The notes under the pieces: model-generated
What the model was told of the DNA's origin: nothing
What the model saw: only the letters and a program-made list of their open reading frames with translations
Database searches by the model: none
Made by a program: the position numbers and the translations under genes
Source: an uncultured Ruminiclostridium sp.
Lineage (GTDB): Bacteria > Bacillota > Clostridia > Oscillospirales > Ruminococcaceae
DNA length: 64,000 nt
Reading direction: 5' to 3'
Assembly: GCA_947629925.1 (NCBI GenBank)
Contig: CANRFO010000007.1
Coordinates: forward strand, 62,001-126,000
Part shown: positions 52,332 through 62,201 of the stretch, in pieces
How the letters are laid out: each line of letters starts with the position of its first letter
Numbering within the stretch: position 1 is the stretch's first letter

Positions 52332-54155
52332 TTGATATTATCACCCAATATTTCGCCCGATTTGATAAAAAAACTTTCTTTGGCTGAAAAAGAGCAGCTT
52401 TGCGCTGAACTCAGAGCTTATATAATCGACGTGGTATCTTCCACGGGAGGACATCTTGCCTCCAGCCTCGGAACAGTAGAGCTTTGCGTTGCACTTCACA
52501 GTGTGTTTTCGACCCCGGAGGATAAAATAATCTTTGACGTAGGGCATCAGGCTTACGCCCATAAAATTATAACAGGTCGTTATACAGACTTCCGCAGCTT
52601 AAGGACCGAAGGCGGAATATCAGGTTTTCCACGTCCTGATGAATCCGAGCATGACGCGTTTATAGCGGGTCACGCAAGCACGTCTATTTCGGCGGCTCTC
52701 GGTATTGCCAGAGCTATGGAGCTTCAGGGCGACGATCATAACGTCATATCGGTCGTCGGCGACGGAGCGCTTACTGGAGGCGAAGCTTACGAAGGGCTTA
52801 ACAACGCCAGTAAGCTGAAGCGCAATTTTATTGTAATACTTAACGACAATCAGATGTCCATATCCAAAAATTCGGGGGCAGTTGCCGCATATCTTTCGCA
52901 AATGCGTTCGTCCACCAAATATTATGAAACAAAAAAGCGTGTAAAGGACGCATTGTCAAAGTCAGCGATAGGCAGGGAACTGTCAAAATCCGTAAGCGGA
53001 ACGAAAGAGCTTGTAAAATTTGCTATTTTCCAGAGCAACATTTTTGAGAATTTAGGGTATAAGTATCTTGGACCTATCAACGGCAATAATCTGAAGGAGC
53101 TTACAGAAGCGCTTAATGTTGCGAAAATGCTTAACGAGCCGTGTATCGTTCATATAAAGACAAAAAAAGGAAAAGGCTATCTTCCTGCCGAACAGAACTC
53201 AGGCGCGTATCACGGAGTATCTGCCCGCTGTTATTCCAAGGCCTCGGATAAAGGCGACACATATTCGGAAATAACAGGAAAGTATTTATGTGAGCTTGCA
53301 AAGTCGGATGAAAAAATATGCGCGATAACTGCCGCCATGAAATATGCAACAGGTTTGCAGTATTTTGCCAAAATGTTCCGTCCCCGTTTTTTTGACGTGG
53401 GTATCGCGGAGGAGCATGCTGTGACGTTTGCAGGCGGCTTGTCCTCACAGGGTATGCTCCCTGTTTTTTGTGTTTACTCAACCTTTTTGCAGCGCTGTTA
53501 TGATCAGATAATACACGACATCGCCATAGAAGGCGAGCATGTCGTGTTTGCAGTCGACAGGGCGGGAATGGTCGGCGAAGACGGGGAGACCCATCAGGGA
53601 CTGTTTGATGTTTCAATGCTCACGTCTGTACCCGGTATTACGATCTATTCTCCTTCAAATGATAAAGAGCTGTGCGCTTCGCTTAATAAAGCGCTGTATT
53701 TCTGCAGCGGCGTCGCTGTTGTCCGTTATCCGAAAGGGATAGCGGCAAGAGGCGGCTTGAATGATTCGGGCGAGGATTTCCGCCTTTATGAAAAAGGCGG
53801 CGAGGTCCTGCTCGTAACATACGGAAGAGTTTCCAACAACGCGGTTTCCGCCGCTGATGAGCTGAACGCCGATGTATTGAGCCTTATATGTATTTATCCC
53901 ATACCTGAAGAAGCGGTAGATATTGCTTTTAAATATAAAAAGATCATTTTCTTTGAAGAGGGGATAAAGTCGGGCGGTATAGGTGAAAAGCTTTCCGCTG
54001 AGCTTTTGGAAATGAACTGGAGCGGTAAATACAGAATTTGCGCGGTAGATGACAGATTTGTAGGATACGGTTCTGTTGAACATCAGCTTTCCTCATTTGA
54101 TCTTGATACAAACGGAATAGTAAAAGCAACAGGTGAATTTATTGAACAGACTTGA
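52332..54155 (+). CDS. dxs: 1-deoxy-D-xylulose-5-phosphate synthase
   Basis: 607 residues; first enzyme of the MEP isoprenoid pathway, a thiamine-diphosphate protein. GHASTSISAALGIARAMEL and GDGALTGGEAYEGLNNAS carry the ThDP/Mg site, and IAEEHAVTFAGGLS and the HQGLFDVSML segment are typical of the C-terminal domains. TTG start behind TTAGGGGGTAAGG. tlyA begins within the last codons. Confidence 0.96.
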   Translation: MILSPNISPDLIKKLSLAEKEQLCAELRAYIIDVVSSTGGHLASSLGTVELCVALHSVFSTPEDKIIFDVGHQAYAHKIITGRYTDFRSLRTEGGISGFPRPDESEHDAFIAGHASTSISAALGIARAMELQGDDHNVISVVGDGALTGGEAYEGLNNASKLKRNFIVILNDNQMSISKNSGAVAAYLSQMRSSTKYYETKKRVKDALSKSAIGRELSKSVSGTKELVKFAIFQSNIFENLGYKYLGPINGNNLKELTEALNVAKMLNEPCIVHIKTKKGKGYLPAEQNSGAYHGVSARCYSKASDKGDTYSEITGKYLCELAKSDEKICAITAAMKYATGLQYFAKMFRPRFFDVGIAEEHAVTFAGGLSSQGMLPVFCVYSTFLQRCYDQIIHDIAIEGEHVVFAVDRAGMVGEDGETHQGLFDVSMLTSVPGITIYSPSNDKELCASLNKALYFCSGVAVVRYPKGIAARGGLNDSGEDFRLYEKGGEVLLVTYGRVSNNAVSAADELNADVLSLICIYPIPEEAVDIAFKYKKIIFFEEGIKSGGIGEKLSAELLEMNWSGKYRICAVDDRFVGYGSVEHQLSSFDLDTNGIVKATGEFIEQT

Positions 54156-54864
54156 TTTTGAAATGGCTGCCCGCCGCATTGTCAAAAGCAGAACGCTGGC
54201 TCAGCAGCTCATAAAGGAAGGCTCGGTCGCCGTAAACGGAAATATTGTTTCAAAACCGTCATTTTATGTATCTGCGGAAGACGAGATAGAAATTATCGGC
54301 GAATTGCCGCGCTATGTCGGGCGCGGCGGATTGAAGCTTGAAAAAGCAGTCGATCTGTTCAAGATCAGGCTCAAAGACCTTACCTGCATAGATGTAGGCG
54401 CGTCAACAGGCGGATTTACCGATTGTATGCTGCAAAACGGAGCGAAACTGGTTTACGCTGTTGATGTGGGGCAGGATCAGCTTGACGAAAGCTTGAAAAA
54501 CGACTCAAGAGTTATTTCTCTTGAAAATCTTGATGTGCGTCAGGCTGCTTCATATATAAACGAAAAAGCCGATTTTGTAAGCGTTGATGTTTCCTTTATA
54601 TCCCTGAAACAGGTGCTTCCCGCCGTCAAGGAGCTTGTGAAAACAGGCGGAAAGGTCATAGCGCTTATAAAACCGCAGTTTGAGGTAGGCAAAAGCGGCG
54701 TGGGAAAACGCGGTATAGTAAAGGACAGTAAACTGAGAAATAAAGCCGTTGAGGAGATACAGAGCTTTGCTTCAGCCGTGGGATTTAAAGTGAACGGATT
54801 GACAGAGTCCCCTATAAAAGGCGGAGACGGCAATATTGAATATCTTATTTATCTTTCTGTTTGA
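54142..54864 (+). CDS. tlyA: TlyA-family rRNA 2'-O-methyltransferase / S4-domain protein
   Basis: 240 residues. An S4 RNA-binding domain (RIVKSRTLAQQLIKEGSVAVNG) is joined to an FtsJ-type SAM-methyltransferase domain with the SAM loop DVGASTGGFTDCMLQNG and the catalytic Lys region LIKPQFEVG. TlyA methylates 16S and 23S rRNA in mycobacteria; the Firmicute YqxC homologues are less studied. I favour the TTG at 54142, six bases after AGGTG; a GTG at 54133 is the alternative. Either way it overlaps dxs. Confidence 0.92.
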   Translation: MNRLDFEMAARRIVKSRTLAQQLIKEGSVAVNGNIVSKPSFYVSAEDEIEIIGELPRYVGRGGLKLEKAVDLFKIRLKDLTCIDVGASTGGFTDCMLQNGAKLVYAVDVGQDQLDESLKNDSRVISLENLDVRQAASYINEKADFVSVDVSFISLKQVLPAVKELVKTGGKVIALIKPQFEVGKSGVGKRGIVKDSKLRNKAVEEIQSFASAVGFKVNGLTESPIKGGDGNIEYLIYLSV

Positions 54865-54872
54865 GGTGTTAA

Positions 54873-55736
54873 ATGAAGGTTTTTATTTGCGCAAATTTAA
54901 ATAAAGAAAAAACTGTCGAAGTCTTTTCTCAGGTTATATCGGCTCTTCGTGCAGGCGGGATAGTCCCCATGGTTGAAAGCAGATATACCGATATATGCAG
55001 TGAGCTTAAAATTACCGACCTTGTTTTCGGGAGCGCCGACGAAAACGCCGACCAATGCGATATTTTCCTTACCATAGGCGGCGACGGAACTATACTTCGC
55101 TGGGGCAAAAAAGCCGCGTTCCACAATAAGCCTTTGCTTGGAGTCAATACAGGGCGGCTCGGATTTATGGCTGCTCTTGAAAAAGAGGATATTTACAAGC
55201 TTCGTTATCTTGCCAAAAGAAAGTATAAGGTAAGCACCAGAATGATGCTCAACGTTTCGTTGTCTTCAAACGGCTATACGAAACGCTTTATCGCCCTGAA
55301 CGACGTCGTTCTCTTTAAAGGCGTGAGGTCCAAGCTTCCCGAATACGTTGTTTCACGGGGAAAAACAGAAGTGTCCCGCATTCGCGCCGACGGCCTCATC
55401 ATCAGTACGCCTACAGGCTCTACCGCCTATTCTCTTTCCGCAGGCGGACCTATAATCGATCCATACCTGTCATGTTTTGAACTTACCGCTCTTTCTCCGC
55501 ATACCCTTTTCAGCAGACCCATGATCTTTTCTGCTTCTATCCCGATAAAAGCGGAGTATGTAGCGTATGAGAACAGCAGCGTTTTTATTTCCGTTGACGG
55601 CGGTGATTCGACAGAAATGTTTCCTGAGGATACCGTTTTGGTCGAAAAATCAAAACTGAGCTTAAAGATCATAGATATAAACGGCGACAGCTTTTACAAT
55701 TCTGTTCACAATAAGCTGATGACGCCTATCAAGTAA
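54873..55736 (+). CDS. nadK: NAD kinase
   Basis: 287 residues; phosphorylates NAD to NADP. The signature GGDGT in TIGGDGTILRW, the NTGRLGFMA block and the nucleotide-binding TPTGSTAYSLSAGGPI are all present. ATG behind GAGGTG. It sits between tlyA and argR, the usual order in clostridia. Confidence 0.96.
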   Translation: MKVFICANLNKEKTVEVFSQVISALRAGGIVPMVESRYTDICSELKITDLVFGSADENADQCDIFLTIGGDGTILRWGKKAAFHNKPLLGVNTGRLGFMAALEKEDIYKLRYLAKRKYKVSTRMMLNVSLSSNGYTKRFIALNDVVLFKGVRSKLPEYVVSRGKTEVSRIRADGLIISTPTGSTAYSLSAGGPIIDPYLSCFELTALSPHTLFSRPMIFSASIPIKAEYVAYENSSVFISVDGGDSTEMFPEDTVLVEKSKLSLKIIDINGDSFYNSVHNKLMTPIK

Positions 55737-55748
55737 GGGGACGCCAAA

Positions 55749-56183
55749 ATGAAAAAGAAAAGGCAGGATGAAATACTTGCTATTCTCAAGGAGCAGCCTG
55801 TTGAAAATCAGGAAATGCTTATAAAAGCTCTTGCAAAGCGCGGATATAACGTAACTCAGGCCACCGTGTCGCGGGACATCAACGAGCTGAATATAGAAAA
55901 AAGCATAAATAAAGACGGCATAAACTGTTATTCGCAGGTGACAAGGAACACTAAGTCTTTTGATACGATATTTCAGCAAGCGATAGTAAGCGTCGATCAC
56001 GCCATGAACATCGTGTGTATGAAGTGCCACTCAGGGCTTGCAAATGCCGCGTGCGCCGCATTTGACGTTATGAATCCCGAATGTGTGGTGGGTACTATCG
56101 CAGGCGACGATACAGTTTTTATACTTGTCAGAACGGAAGCCGATGCAAAAAATCTTTGTGAAAAACTAAAGAAAATGTTTTGA
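55749..56183 (+). CDS. argR: Arginine repressor
   Basis: 144 residues: an N-terminal winged helix (KKRQDEILAILKEQ, VTQATVSRDINELNI) and a C-terminal arginine-binding hexamer domain including CAAFDV and GTIAGDDTVFIL (GxxxGDDT, which carries the arginine-contact Asp residues). It should repress the arg cluster at 28.3-37.6 kb, where ARG-box-like sites precede argG. ATG behind AGGGGACG. Confidence 0.95.
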   Translation: MKKKRQDEILAILKEQPVENQEMLIKALAKRGYNVTQATVSRDINELNIEKSINKDGINCYSQVTRNTKSFDTIFQQAIVSVDHAMNIVCMKCHSGLANAACAAFDVMNPECVVGTIAGDDTVFILVRTEADAKNLCEKLKKMF

Positions 56184-56201
56184 TGAAAGGAGTGAAATAG
56201 T

Positions 56202-57878
56202 TTGCTAAGGGAACTTGATATAGAAAATCTTGCTGTTATAGAAAAAGCGGCTATTTCATTCTGTGACAAATTCAATGTTTTCTCAGGCGAAACAGGCGCG
56301 GGAAAAAGTATTCTGATAGGCGGTATAAACGCCGTACTTGGCGGAAGGATAGGACGGGATATCGTAAGGAGCGGGGAAAATAAAGCGGCAGTTACCGCTC
56401 TTTTTGATGAAATCCCCGAAAATGTGCGCAGAAAGCTTGAAGAAAACGGCTATTCATGCGGCGAAGAACTGCTTTTACAGCGTGAGATCACCTCAGACGG
56501 CAAAACGACCGCCCGCATAAACGGGAAGGTCGCGACTGTCGCCGTGCTGCGGGAAATCGCTTTGGGGCTTATAGACATACACGGACAGCATGATACGGCG
56601 ATCCTCATGAGTACCGACAATCAGCGCAGTATCCTTGACGCCTACGCAGGACTTGAAGCGGAACTGAGTGATTATAAGGAAACCTTTCACGAGTTTTCAA
56701 AAATAAGCAGAACGGTAAAAACGATACAGCTTCAGGCTGCTGAAAAAGAAAAGCGTATAAACGAACTCAGCGAAAAAATAGAAGATGTTTCAAGATACGA
56801 TCTTAAAATCGGCGACGAGAACGAAATAACAGAACGCCTTGAGACCGCCCGCAATTACGAAGAAATACAGAGGGCTTTGTCATCAGCCTACGGCAGCATG
56901 ATCGGATACGATGATGATGTAAATGCAGTCGGTCTTATCCGCGACGCCGTCCGTGAGCTTAACAGGATATCAGATAAGCTGAAAGAAATCGAACCGCTCA
57001 ATGAAAGACTTTCTGGGCTCCTTATCGACCTTGAAGACATAGGCTCGGAAATTTCAGGGCTGTTGACCGACGGTTATTCCACAGAAAGCTTGTCTGAGCT
57101 TGAAACAAGAAAGAGCGATATCCTTGCCCTGAAGCGCAGATACGGCATGGATATCGATCCCTTGCTCCTTGAACTGGAAAATTGGAAAAAAGAACTTGAT
57201 GAATTAAAAAACAGCGACGATATACTTGAACAGCTTTCGGAAAAACGAAGACAGCTTGCCGATACGGTGAAGGAAAAAGCGCAGATGATAAGCGATAAAC
57301 GAAAAAAAGCGGCGAGCGATCTTGAAAAAGCTGTGACTGAAGAGCTTATTTTCCTCGATATGCCTAACGTTAAGCTGATCTTTGACTTTCATCGCGATAA
57401 AATCACCGCCGACGGAATGGATCAGGTCGAAATGCTCATATCGGTAAATAAAGGCGAAGACCCAAGACCGATGAACAGGATAGCTTCAGGCGGCGAACTT
57501 TCGCGTATTATGCTTGCGATAAAAAATGTTCTTGCGTCGGCTGACAATATACCTACGATGATCTTTGACGAGATAGATACGGGAATAAGCGGCAGAGCTG
57601 CGCAAAAGGTGGGAATAAAGCTCTCCGAGATAGCGCAGAAAAGGCAGGTCCTTTGCGTTACGCACCTTGCGCAGATAGCGGCTATGGGCGACAAGCATTT
57701 TTTGATAGAGAAAACATCGGATAAAAACCGCACATATACAAGTGTGCGCAGTCTGGATTTTGAGGAAAGAAAGCATGAGATCGCCAGAATTATTTCAGGC
57801 GATTCCGACAGCGAGGTAACTTTGCTCAGTGCCGAAGAGCTTCTGAACAGGCGTGACGCCTCCGCTAACAAAAGCTGA
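56202..57878 (+). CDS. recN: DNA repair protein RecN
   Basis: 558 residues, SMC-like ATPase of double-strand-break repair. Walker A is SGETGAGKSILI; long coiled-coil segments fill about residues 150-390; the ABC signature and Walker B come late (ASGGELSRIMLAIK, TMIFDEIDTGISG). TTG start behind AAAGGAGTG. In most clostridia spoIVB and spo0A follow recN; here an endoglucanase gene does. Confidence 0.96.
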   Translation: MLRELDIENLAVIEKAAISFCDKFNVFSGETGAGKSILIGGINAVLGGRIGRDIVRSGENKAAVTALFDEIPENVRRKLEENGYSCGEELLLQREITSDGKTTARINGKVATVAVLREIALGLIDIHGQHDTAILMSTDNQRSILDAYAGLEAELSDYKETFHEFSKISRTVKTIQLQAAEKEKRINELSEKIEDVSRYDLKIGDENEITERLETARNYEEIQRALSSAYGSMIGYDDDVNAVGLIRDAVRELNRISDKLKEIEPLNERLSGLLIDLEDIGSEISGLLTDGYSTESLSELETRKSDILALKRRYGMDIDPLLLELENWKKELDELKNSDDILEQLSEKRRQLADTVKEKAQMISDKRKKAASDLEKAVTEELIFLDMPNVKLIFDFHRDKITADGMDQVEMLISVNKGEDPRPMNRIASGGELSRIMLAIKNVLASADNIPTMIFDEIDTGISGRAAQKVGIKLSEIAQKRQVLCVTHLAQIAAMGDKHFLIEKTSDKNRTYTSVRSLDFEERKHEIARIISGDSDSEVTLLSAEELLNRRDASANKS

Positions 57879-57885
57879 CCATCTG

Positions 57886-57914
57886 TTGAAAAACTTGGCA
57901 TGGCTGTTTATACA
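57886..57914 (+). promoter_or_regulatory. SigmaA promoter of the GH5 endoglucanase
   Basis: TTGAAA and TATACA are 17 bases apart, 38 bases before the start codon. Confidence 0.7.
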
Positions 57915-57952
57915 ACGACCATATTCTTGAAAAATATACTGAAGGAAAAAAT

Positions 57953-59581
57953 ATGAAAAAACTTTTTATTAAAGCTGCAGCGCTGGCGCTAAGCCTTACC
58001 GTTTTTGTTACGGGCTGCGGAAATTCACAGGCTCCTGATTTTTCTGAAGAAACTACGGTGACTGTTTCCGACGCAGGCACATCTTCCGCTGAAACCGAAA
58101 ACAGCAGTTCTGCTGCGTCTTCGGTAGAAACGACAACCGAAGCCCCTGAAGAAAACGCTTTTGCGGTCAGATGGGAACTTTCAGGCACATGGGAGCAGGA
58201 CGGCGCATTTTGCGGAGGATACAGCGTATACATAACGAATAATTCAGGAAGCCCTGTCGATGAATGGAAAGCGGAATTTGATGTACCTGAAGGCTTTGAG
58301 CTTACCGCTCAGTGGAACGGAAAGTTCAATGTTGAAAATAATAAAGTTACCGTTGACAACGAAGAATATAACGGAGCTATCGACGACGGCGGGGAAGTGA
58401 GCTTCGGATTTAATTACAGCTCGCCTGAAGAGTTCAGACCGTCAGGCATAAAAATAAACGGACAAAAGGCAAAGGAAGATACAGGCCCAGCGGAAACTTC
58501 CGCGGCTACGATTTCCGAAACAACAGCCGTTTCTGCTTCAGATGAAGTTACAACGTCCGATGAAATTACAACGTCTGCGACCGTGGAAGAGACAACTACA
58601 TCTACAACAGCTCAAACAGCTCCCCCGACCGCAGGAACTGAAGCGACAGCTTCCGACCCGTCGGGAACTACTCCTGTTTCACAGCATGGGCAGCTTTCGC
58701 TGAAAGGCACACATATAGTGGACAAGAACGGAAACAATTATCAGCTTAAAGGCATGAGTACCCACGGGATAGGTTGGTTTCCTGATTTTGTGAATGAGCA
58801 GTCGTTCAAAACGCTTCGTGACGACTGGCATACGAATACAGTGCGCCTTGCGATGTATTCGGGCGCAAGTGAAGGATACAGCGGCTCAAATATGGCTCAG
58901 CATGAAGCTATCGTAAAAAAGGGAATTGATATAGCCATAAAACTTGATATGTATGTTATAGTGGACTGGCATATCCTTGCAGACCAATCTCCGCAGGTCA
59001 GAAAAGATGATGCTAAGCGTTTCTTTGAAGAGATTTCTTCCACATACGGAAGCTATCCCAATATAGTATATGAGATTTGTAACGAGCCGAACGGCTATGC
59101 TACATGGGAAGGTGATGTAAAGCCTTACGCCGAAGAAATAATTCCGATAATAAGAAAGAACGACCCTGATTCCCTTATAATCGTAGGCACTCCCACATGG
59201 AGCCAGGATATAGATAAAGCGCTTGCAAATCCTTTGAAATATGATAATGTCTTGTACGCGCTTCACTTTTACGCCGCAACTCACACAGACTGGCTGCGCC
59301 AGCGACTGAAGCAGTGTGTAAATGCGGGACTTCCCGTATTCGTTTCTGAGTTCGGGTGCTGCGACGCTTCAGGAAACGGAAACAACGACTTTAACCAGAC
59401 AAAACAATGGCTCACACTTTTGGACGAGCTTGGAATAAGCTATATGAACTGGGCGCTTGCAAACAAGAACGAAACATGCTGCGTGCTTAAAGGTTCCGCT
59501 CCGTCGGGAGGGAATTGGAGCGAAAGCGACCTTTCGGAAGGCGGAAATTGGATAAGAAAGTGGTTCAGAGGCGAACAATAA
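57953..59581 (+). CDS. Modular CBM-GH5 endo-beta-1,4-glucanase, lipoprotein
   Basis: 542 residues. The signal ends in VTGC (Cys22), so it is lipid-anchored on the cell surface. A Ser/Thr/Glu linker leads to a CBM2-like cellulose-binding module at about 68-172, with Trp74, Trp80, Trp105 and Trp121 as candidate stacking residues and NGKFNVENNKVTV. A second Thr/Ser-rich linker (about 178-242) precedes the GH5 catalytic domain, of the bacterial endoglucanase (GH5_2-like) kind: HGIGWFP, the acid/base Glu378 in YEICNEPN and the nucleophile Glu466 in FVSEFGC. No dockerin is seen. ATG behind GAAGGAAA. Confidence 0.94.
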   Translation: MKKLFIKAAALALSLTVFVTGCGNSQAPDFSEETTVTVSDAGTSSAETENSSSAASSVETTTEAPEENAFAVRWELSGTWEQDGAFCGGYSVYITNNSGSPVDEWKAEFDVPEGFELTAQWNGKFNVENNKVTVDNEEYNGAIDDGGEVSFGFNYSSPEEFRPSGIKINGQKAKEDTGPAETSAATISETTAVSASDEVTTSDEITTSATVEETTTSTTAQTAPPTAGTEATASDPSGTTPVSQHGQLSLKGTHIVDKNGNNYQLKGMSTHGIGWFPDFVNEQSFKTLRDDWHTNTVRLAMYSGASEGYSGSNMAQHEAIVKKGIDIAIKLDMYVIVDWHILADQSPQVRKDDAKRFFEEISSTYGSYPNIVYEICNEPNGYATWEGDVKPYAEEIIPIIRKNDPDSLIIVGTPTWSQDIDKALANPLKYDNVLYALHFYAATHTDWLRQRLKQCVNAGLPVFVSEFGCCDASGNGNNDFNQTKQWLTLLDELGISYMNWALANKNETCCVLKGSAPSGGNWSESDLSEGGNWIRKWFRGEQ

Positions 59582-59586
59582 AAATG

Positions 59587-59616
59587 ATCCCTGCTTTTTT
59601 AAAAGCAGGGATTTTT
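59587..59616 (+). terminator. Intrinsic terminator after the GH5 endoglucanase
   Basis: ATCCCTGCTTTT pairs with AAAAGCAGGGAT and is followed by TTTT. Confidence 0.9.
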
Positions 59617-59722
59617 GCAAACAGAAAAAGATTTTATGGCTTTACTTTCATCTTTTTGTGGGAAAAATCATATGTAAATTAAGCCCACTGCCACACTGTC
59701 CTATAAAACGTACAAATACCCA

Positions 59723-59751
59723 TTGACAAATAAAATACAACATGTTAGAAT
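59723..59751 (+). promoter_or_regulatory. SigmaA promoter of cas3
   Basis: TTGACA and TAGAAT are 17 bases apart, about 70 bases before the cas3 start. Confidence 0.8.
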
Positions 59752-59822
59752 GAAAAACAATCATCAATTGCTTAATAGTGTATAAGCAGCGTCGAATAAA
59801 ACGCAGAAAGGAACGAGATTTG

Positions 59823-61994
59823 ATGGAATATTATGCACACAAAATGGACGGCAAAAAGCAATATCTGAAAGACCACCTTGAACAAACAGCAGCTCTTGCA
59901 AAGGAATTTGCGGTGGATTCTATGAAAGCTATCGCTTGTGCGGCGGGGAAATATCACGATTTGGGAAAGTACGGACTGACTTTCCAAAAGGAAAGACTGG
60001 AAAACGACCGCAGCGTAAAATATGAACATTCCTCTCCCGGCGCAATAGAACTGGGAAAATCAGTTCTTACTGCTGAGCAAAAAGCTATTCTTCCTATGCT
60101 GCAATACTGCATTATGGGACACCACTCAGGACTTCCCGACGGCGGCACAAACAGCGATACCGCCGATGACGGCACTCTTCACGGAAGATTAAAAAGGGAA
60201 TATACAGGAAAAAATGATTACAGCGCTTACAAAAACGAGATCAAAATCGAATTTCCCGAAATCAATGAGCTTTTAAACGATCTTATGTCAGATGATTGCC
60301 GAGAGCTTATGGAAAAATATGCGTTTTTTACCCGATATATTTTTTCCTGCCTTACAGACGCAGATTATCTCGATACCGAAAAAGTGTATAATCCTGATAT
60401 TGACAGGGAATTAAAAAGCGATTTTGAAACGGCGTATACCCTGCTTGACAAACGGCGGGAAAATTTTCCCACCGACACCGAACTCCAGCGTTCAAGGACC
60501 CGCCTGCTGGAACAAGCGCTGCGCAATTTGGCAGACTCAAAGAGCATAAGCATACTCAATATGCCCACAGGGAGCGGAAAAACCTATTGCAGTCTTAAGC
60601 TTGCCTTTGAAAAGATAAGATCATCAGGGAAAAAGCGCATAATCTACGTCATTCCCTACACCAGCATAATCGAGCAGACAGCAAAAGAGCTCAACAAGAT
60701 CTTCGGCAATTGCGTTGATGTCCTTCAGCATCATTCAAATTACAGCTTTGAGCCTGATAAAAATGCATCCGATGAGGAAAAATCAACAGCGGAAAAACTG
60801 CACAGATCCACCGAGAACTGGAACGCTCCCATAATAGTTACCACAAGTGTGCAGTTTTTCCAGTCCTTGTATCATTACAGAAGTTCTTCATTAAGAAAGC
60901 TGCACAATATGGCGGATTCTGTGATAATTTTTGACGAGGTACATCTGCTGCCTGTGGAGCTGCTTCAGCCCTGCCTGAGAGCTATCGGCTACATAACAAA
61001 ATATCTTAACAGCGAGGCGATATTTCTTTCAGCGACAATGCCTGATTATTCCGAATTATTCAGAAGATATATGCCGGGCTGTGAATTTTCGGAGCTTATC
61101 TCTGACAAGTCGGATTTTGCTTACTATAATAAATGCAAATACACCTATTTAAAAGACGCCGATTATGAAAGCGTTGCGGAAAAATCTCAAGGTTTCAGAT
61201 CAAGCCTGATAGTGGTCAATAAAAAGAAGGCCGCCGCAGAGATATACAATTTGCTGTCGGGAAACCGTTTTCACCTGTCCGCCTTTATGACTCCCCAACA
61301 CCGCACAGACGTTATTAAGAAGATCCGCACTTGCCTTAAAAACGAAGAGCAAGTCACCGTTGTTTCCACCTCCCTTATCGAGGCGGGCGTGGATCTGGAT
61401 TTCGAGGCGGTTTTCAGAGAGGCGGCGGGACTTGACAGTATCCTCCAGTCAGGCGGTCGGTGCAACCGTGAGGGCAGGAATGAAAGCGGCAGCGTCTATA
61501 TATTTGATACAGGCGAAAAAATGAAAGGTGAATTTGAGATCCGCACCGAGATCGTGAGAGAACTGCTGGAGGAGGGATATGATATTTCTTCCGACGCAGC
61601 TGTCAGAGAGTATTATGAAAGACTTTTCAAAAATTATGATGGCAGTATTGAAGACAATACCATATATAAAACGGGTATGGAGTTTGACAGGATTCCTTTC
61701 CGCAAATACGCCGAAAGCTTCCGCTTTATCAACGAGGATACCGTCAGCGTTGTGATAAATAACTGCGACAAAGCAAATGAAACGCTGCAACAAGTACGTT
61801 CAGGCGGCTTAAAGTACAAGCGTGAATTGCAGAAATATTCAGTTTCACTTCGTGTTCACGGTGAATTTGACGTTGCAATGGCAAACGGTATTATAAGCGA
61901 ATTTGCAGATGGAGTATACGTTCTTGGCAACAAAGATTATTATAAACCTGAAACGGGGCTGGATCTGTATATGGCAGACGATAAAAATGTTTGA
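59823..61994 (+). CDS. cas3: CRISPR-associated helicase-nuclease Cas3 (type I-C)
   Basis: 723 residues. An N-terminal HD nuclease domain has His19-type helix KDHLEQTAALA, His45-Asp46 in KYHDLGKYG and His100-His101 in MGHHSG. The superfamily 2 helicase follows: Walker A MPTGSGKT (Lys253), DEVH in IIFDEVHLLP, SATMPD, and motif VI SGGRCNREG. It unwinds and cuts target DNA after recruitment by Cascade. Start ATG at 59823 behind AAAGGAACG. The cas5c gene is 263 bases downstream with its own promoter. Subtype is inferred from the neighbouring Cas5c and Cas8c. Confidence 0.95.
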   Translation: MEYYAHKMDGKKQYLKDHLEQTAALAKEFAVDSMKAIACAAGKYHDLGKYGLTFQKERLENDRSVKYEHSSPGAIELGKSVLTAEQKAILPMLQYCIMGHHSGLPDGGTNSDTADDGTLHGRLKREYTGKNDYSAYKNEIKIEFPEINELLNDLMSDDCRELMEKYAFFTRYIFSCLTDADYLDTEKVYNPDIDRELKSDFETAYTLLDKRRENFPTDTELQRSRTRLLEQALRNLADSKSISILNMPTGSGKTYCSLKLAFEKIRSSGKKRIIYVIPYTSIIEQTAKELNKIFGNCVDVLQHHSNYSFEPDKNASDEEKSTAEKLHRSTENWNAPIIVTTSVQFFQSLYHYRSSSLRKLHNMADSVIIFDEVHLLPVELLQPCLRAIGYITKYLNSEAIFLSATMPDYSELFRRYMPGCEFSELISDKSDFAYYNKCKYTYLKDADYESVAEKSQGFRSSLIVVNKKKAAAEIYNLLSGNRFHLSAFMTPQHRTDVIKKIRTCLKNEEQVTVVSTSLIEAGVDLDFEAVFREAAGLDSILQSGGRCNREGRNESGSVYIFDTGEKMKGEFEIRTEIVRELLEEGYDISSDAAVREYYERLFKNYDGSIEDNTIYKTGMEFDRIPFRKYAESFRFINEDTVSVVINNCDKANETLQQVRSGGLKYKRELQKYSVSLRVHGEFDVAMANGIISEFADGVYVLGNKDYYKPETGLDLYMADDKNV

Positions 61995-62014
61995 CGATAT
62001 ACCCTAATAAATAT

Positions 62015-62045
62015 GATGGACATTCCCGATACAGGAATGTCCATC
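62015..62045 (+). other. Strong 12-bp hairpin between cas3 and cas5c
   Basis: GATGGACATTCC pairs exactly with GGAATGTCCATC around a seven-base loop, 20 bases after the cas3 stop. No T-run follows; it may stabilise the cas3 message or act as a factor-dependent stop. Confidence 0.55.
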
Positions 62046-62201
62046 TGATTACCTTATAAAAAATAAAAATAGTTTCAACTCACTGCTTTCGCAGACTTTT
62101 AACAAAAATATTATACCATATTTATTTTTCTATGTCAAACAAATAAGTCCTTTTGTAAAAAATTAACAAATATTTATATAAAATTTTGAAAGGTGACGTA
62201 A

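Noticed and set aside
59620-59722. CRISPR leader or array between the endoglucanase and cas3
   Set aside because: No repeats found; only the terminator and the cas3 promoter.
62015-62045. Intrinsic terminator after cas3
   Set aside because: The stem is strong but no T-run follows, so it is listed as a hairpin of unknown role.
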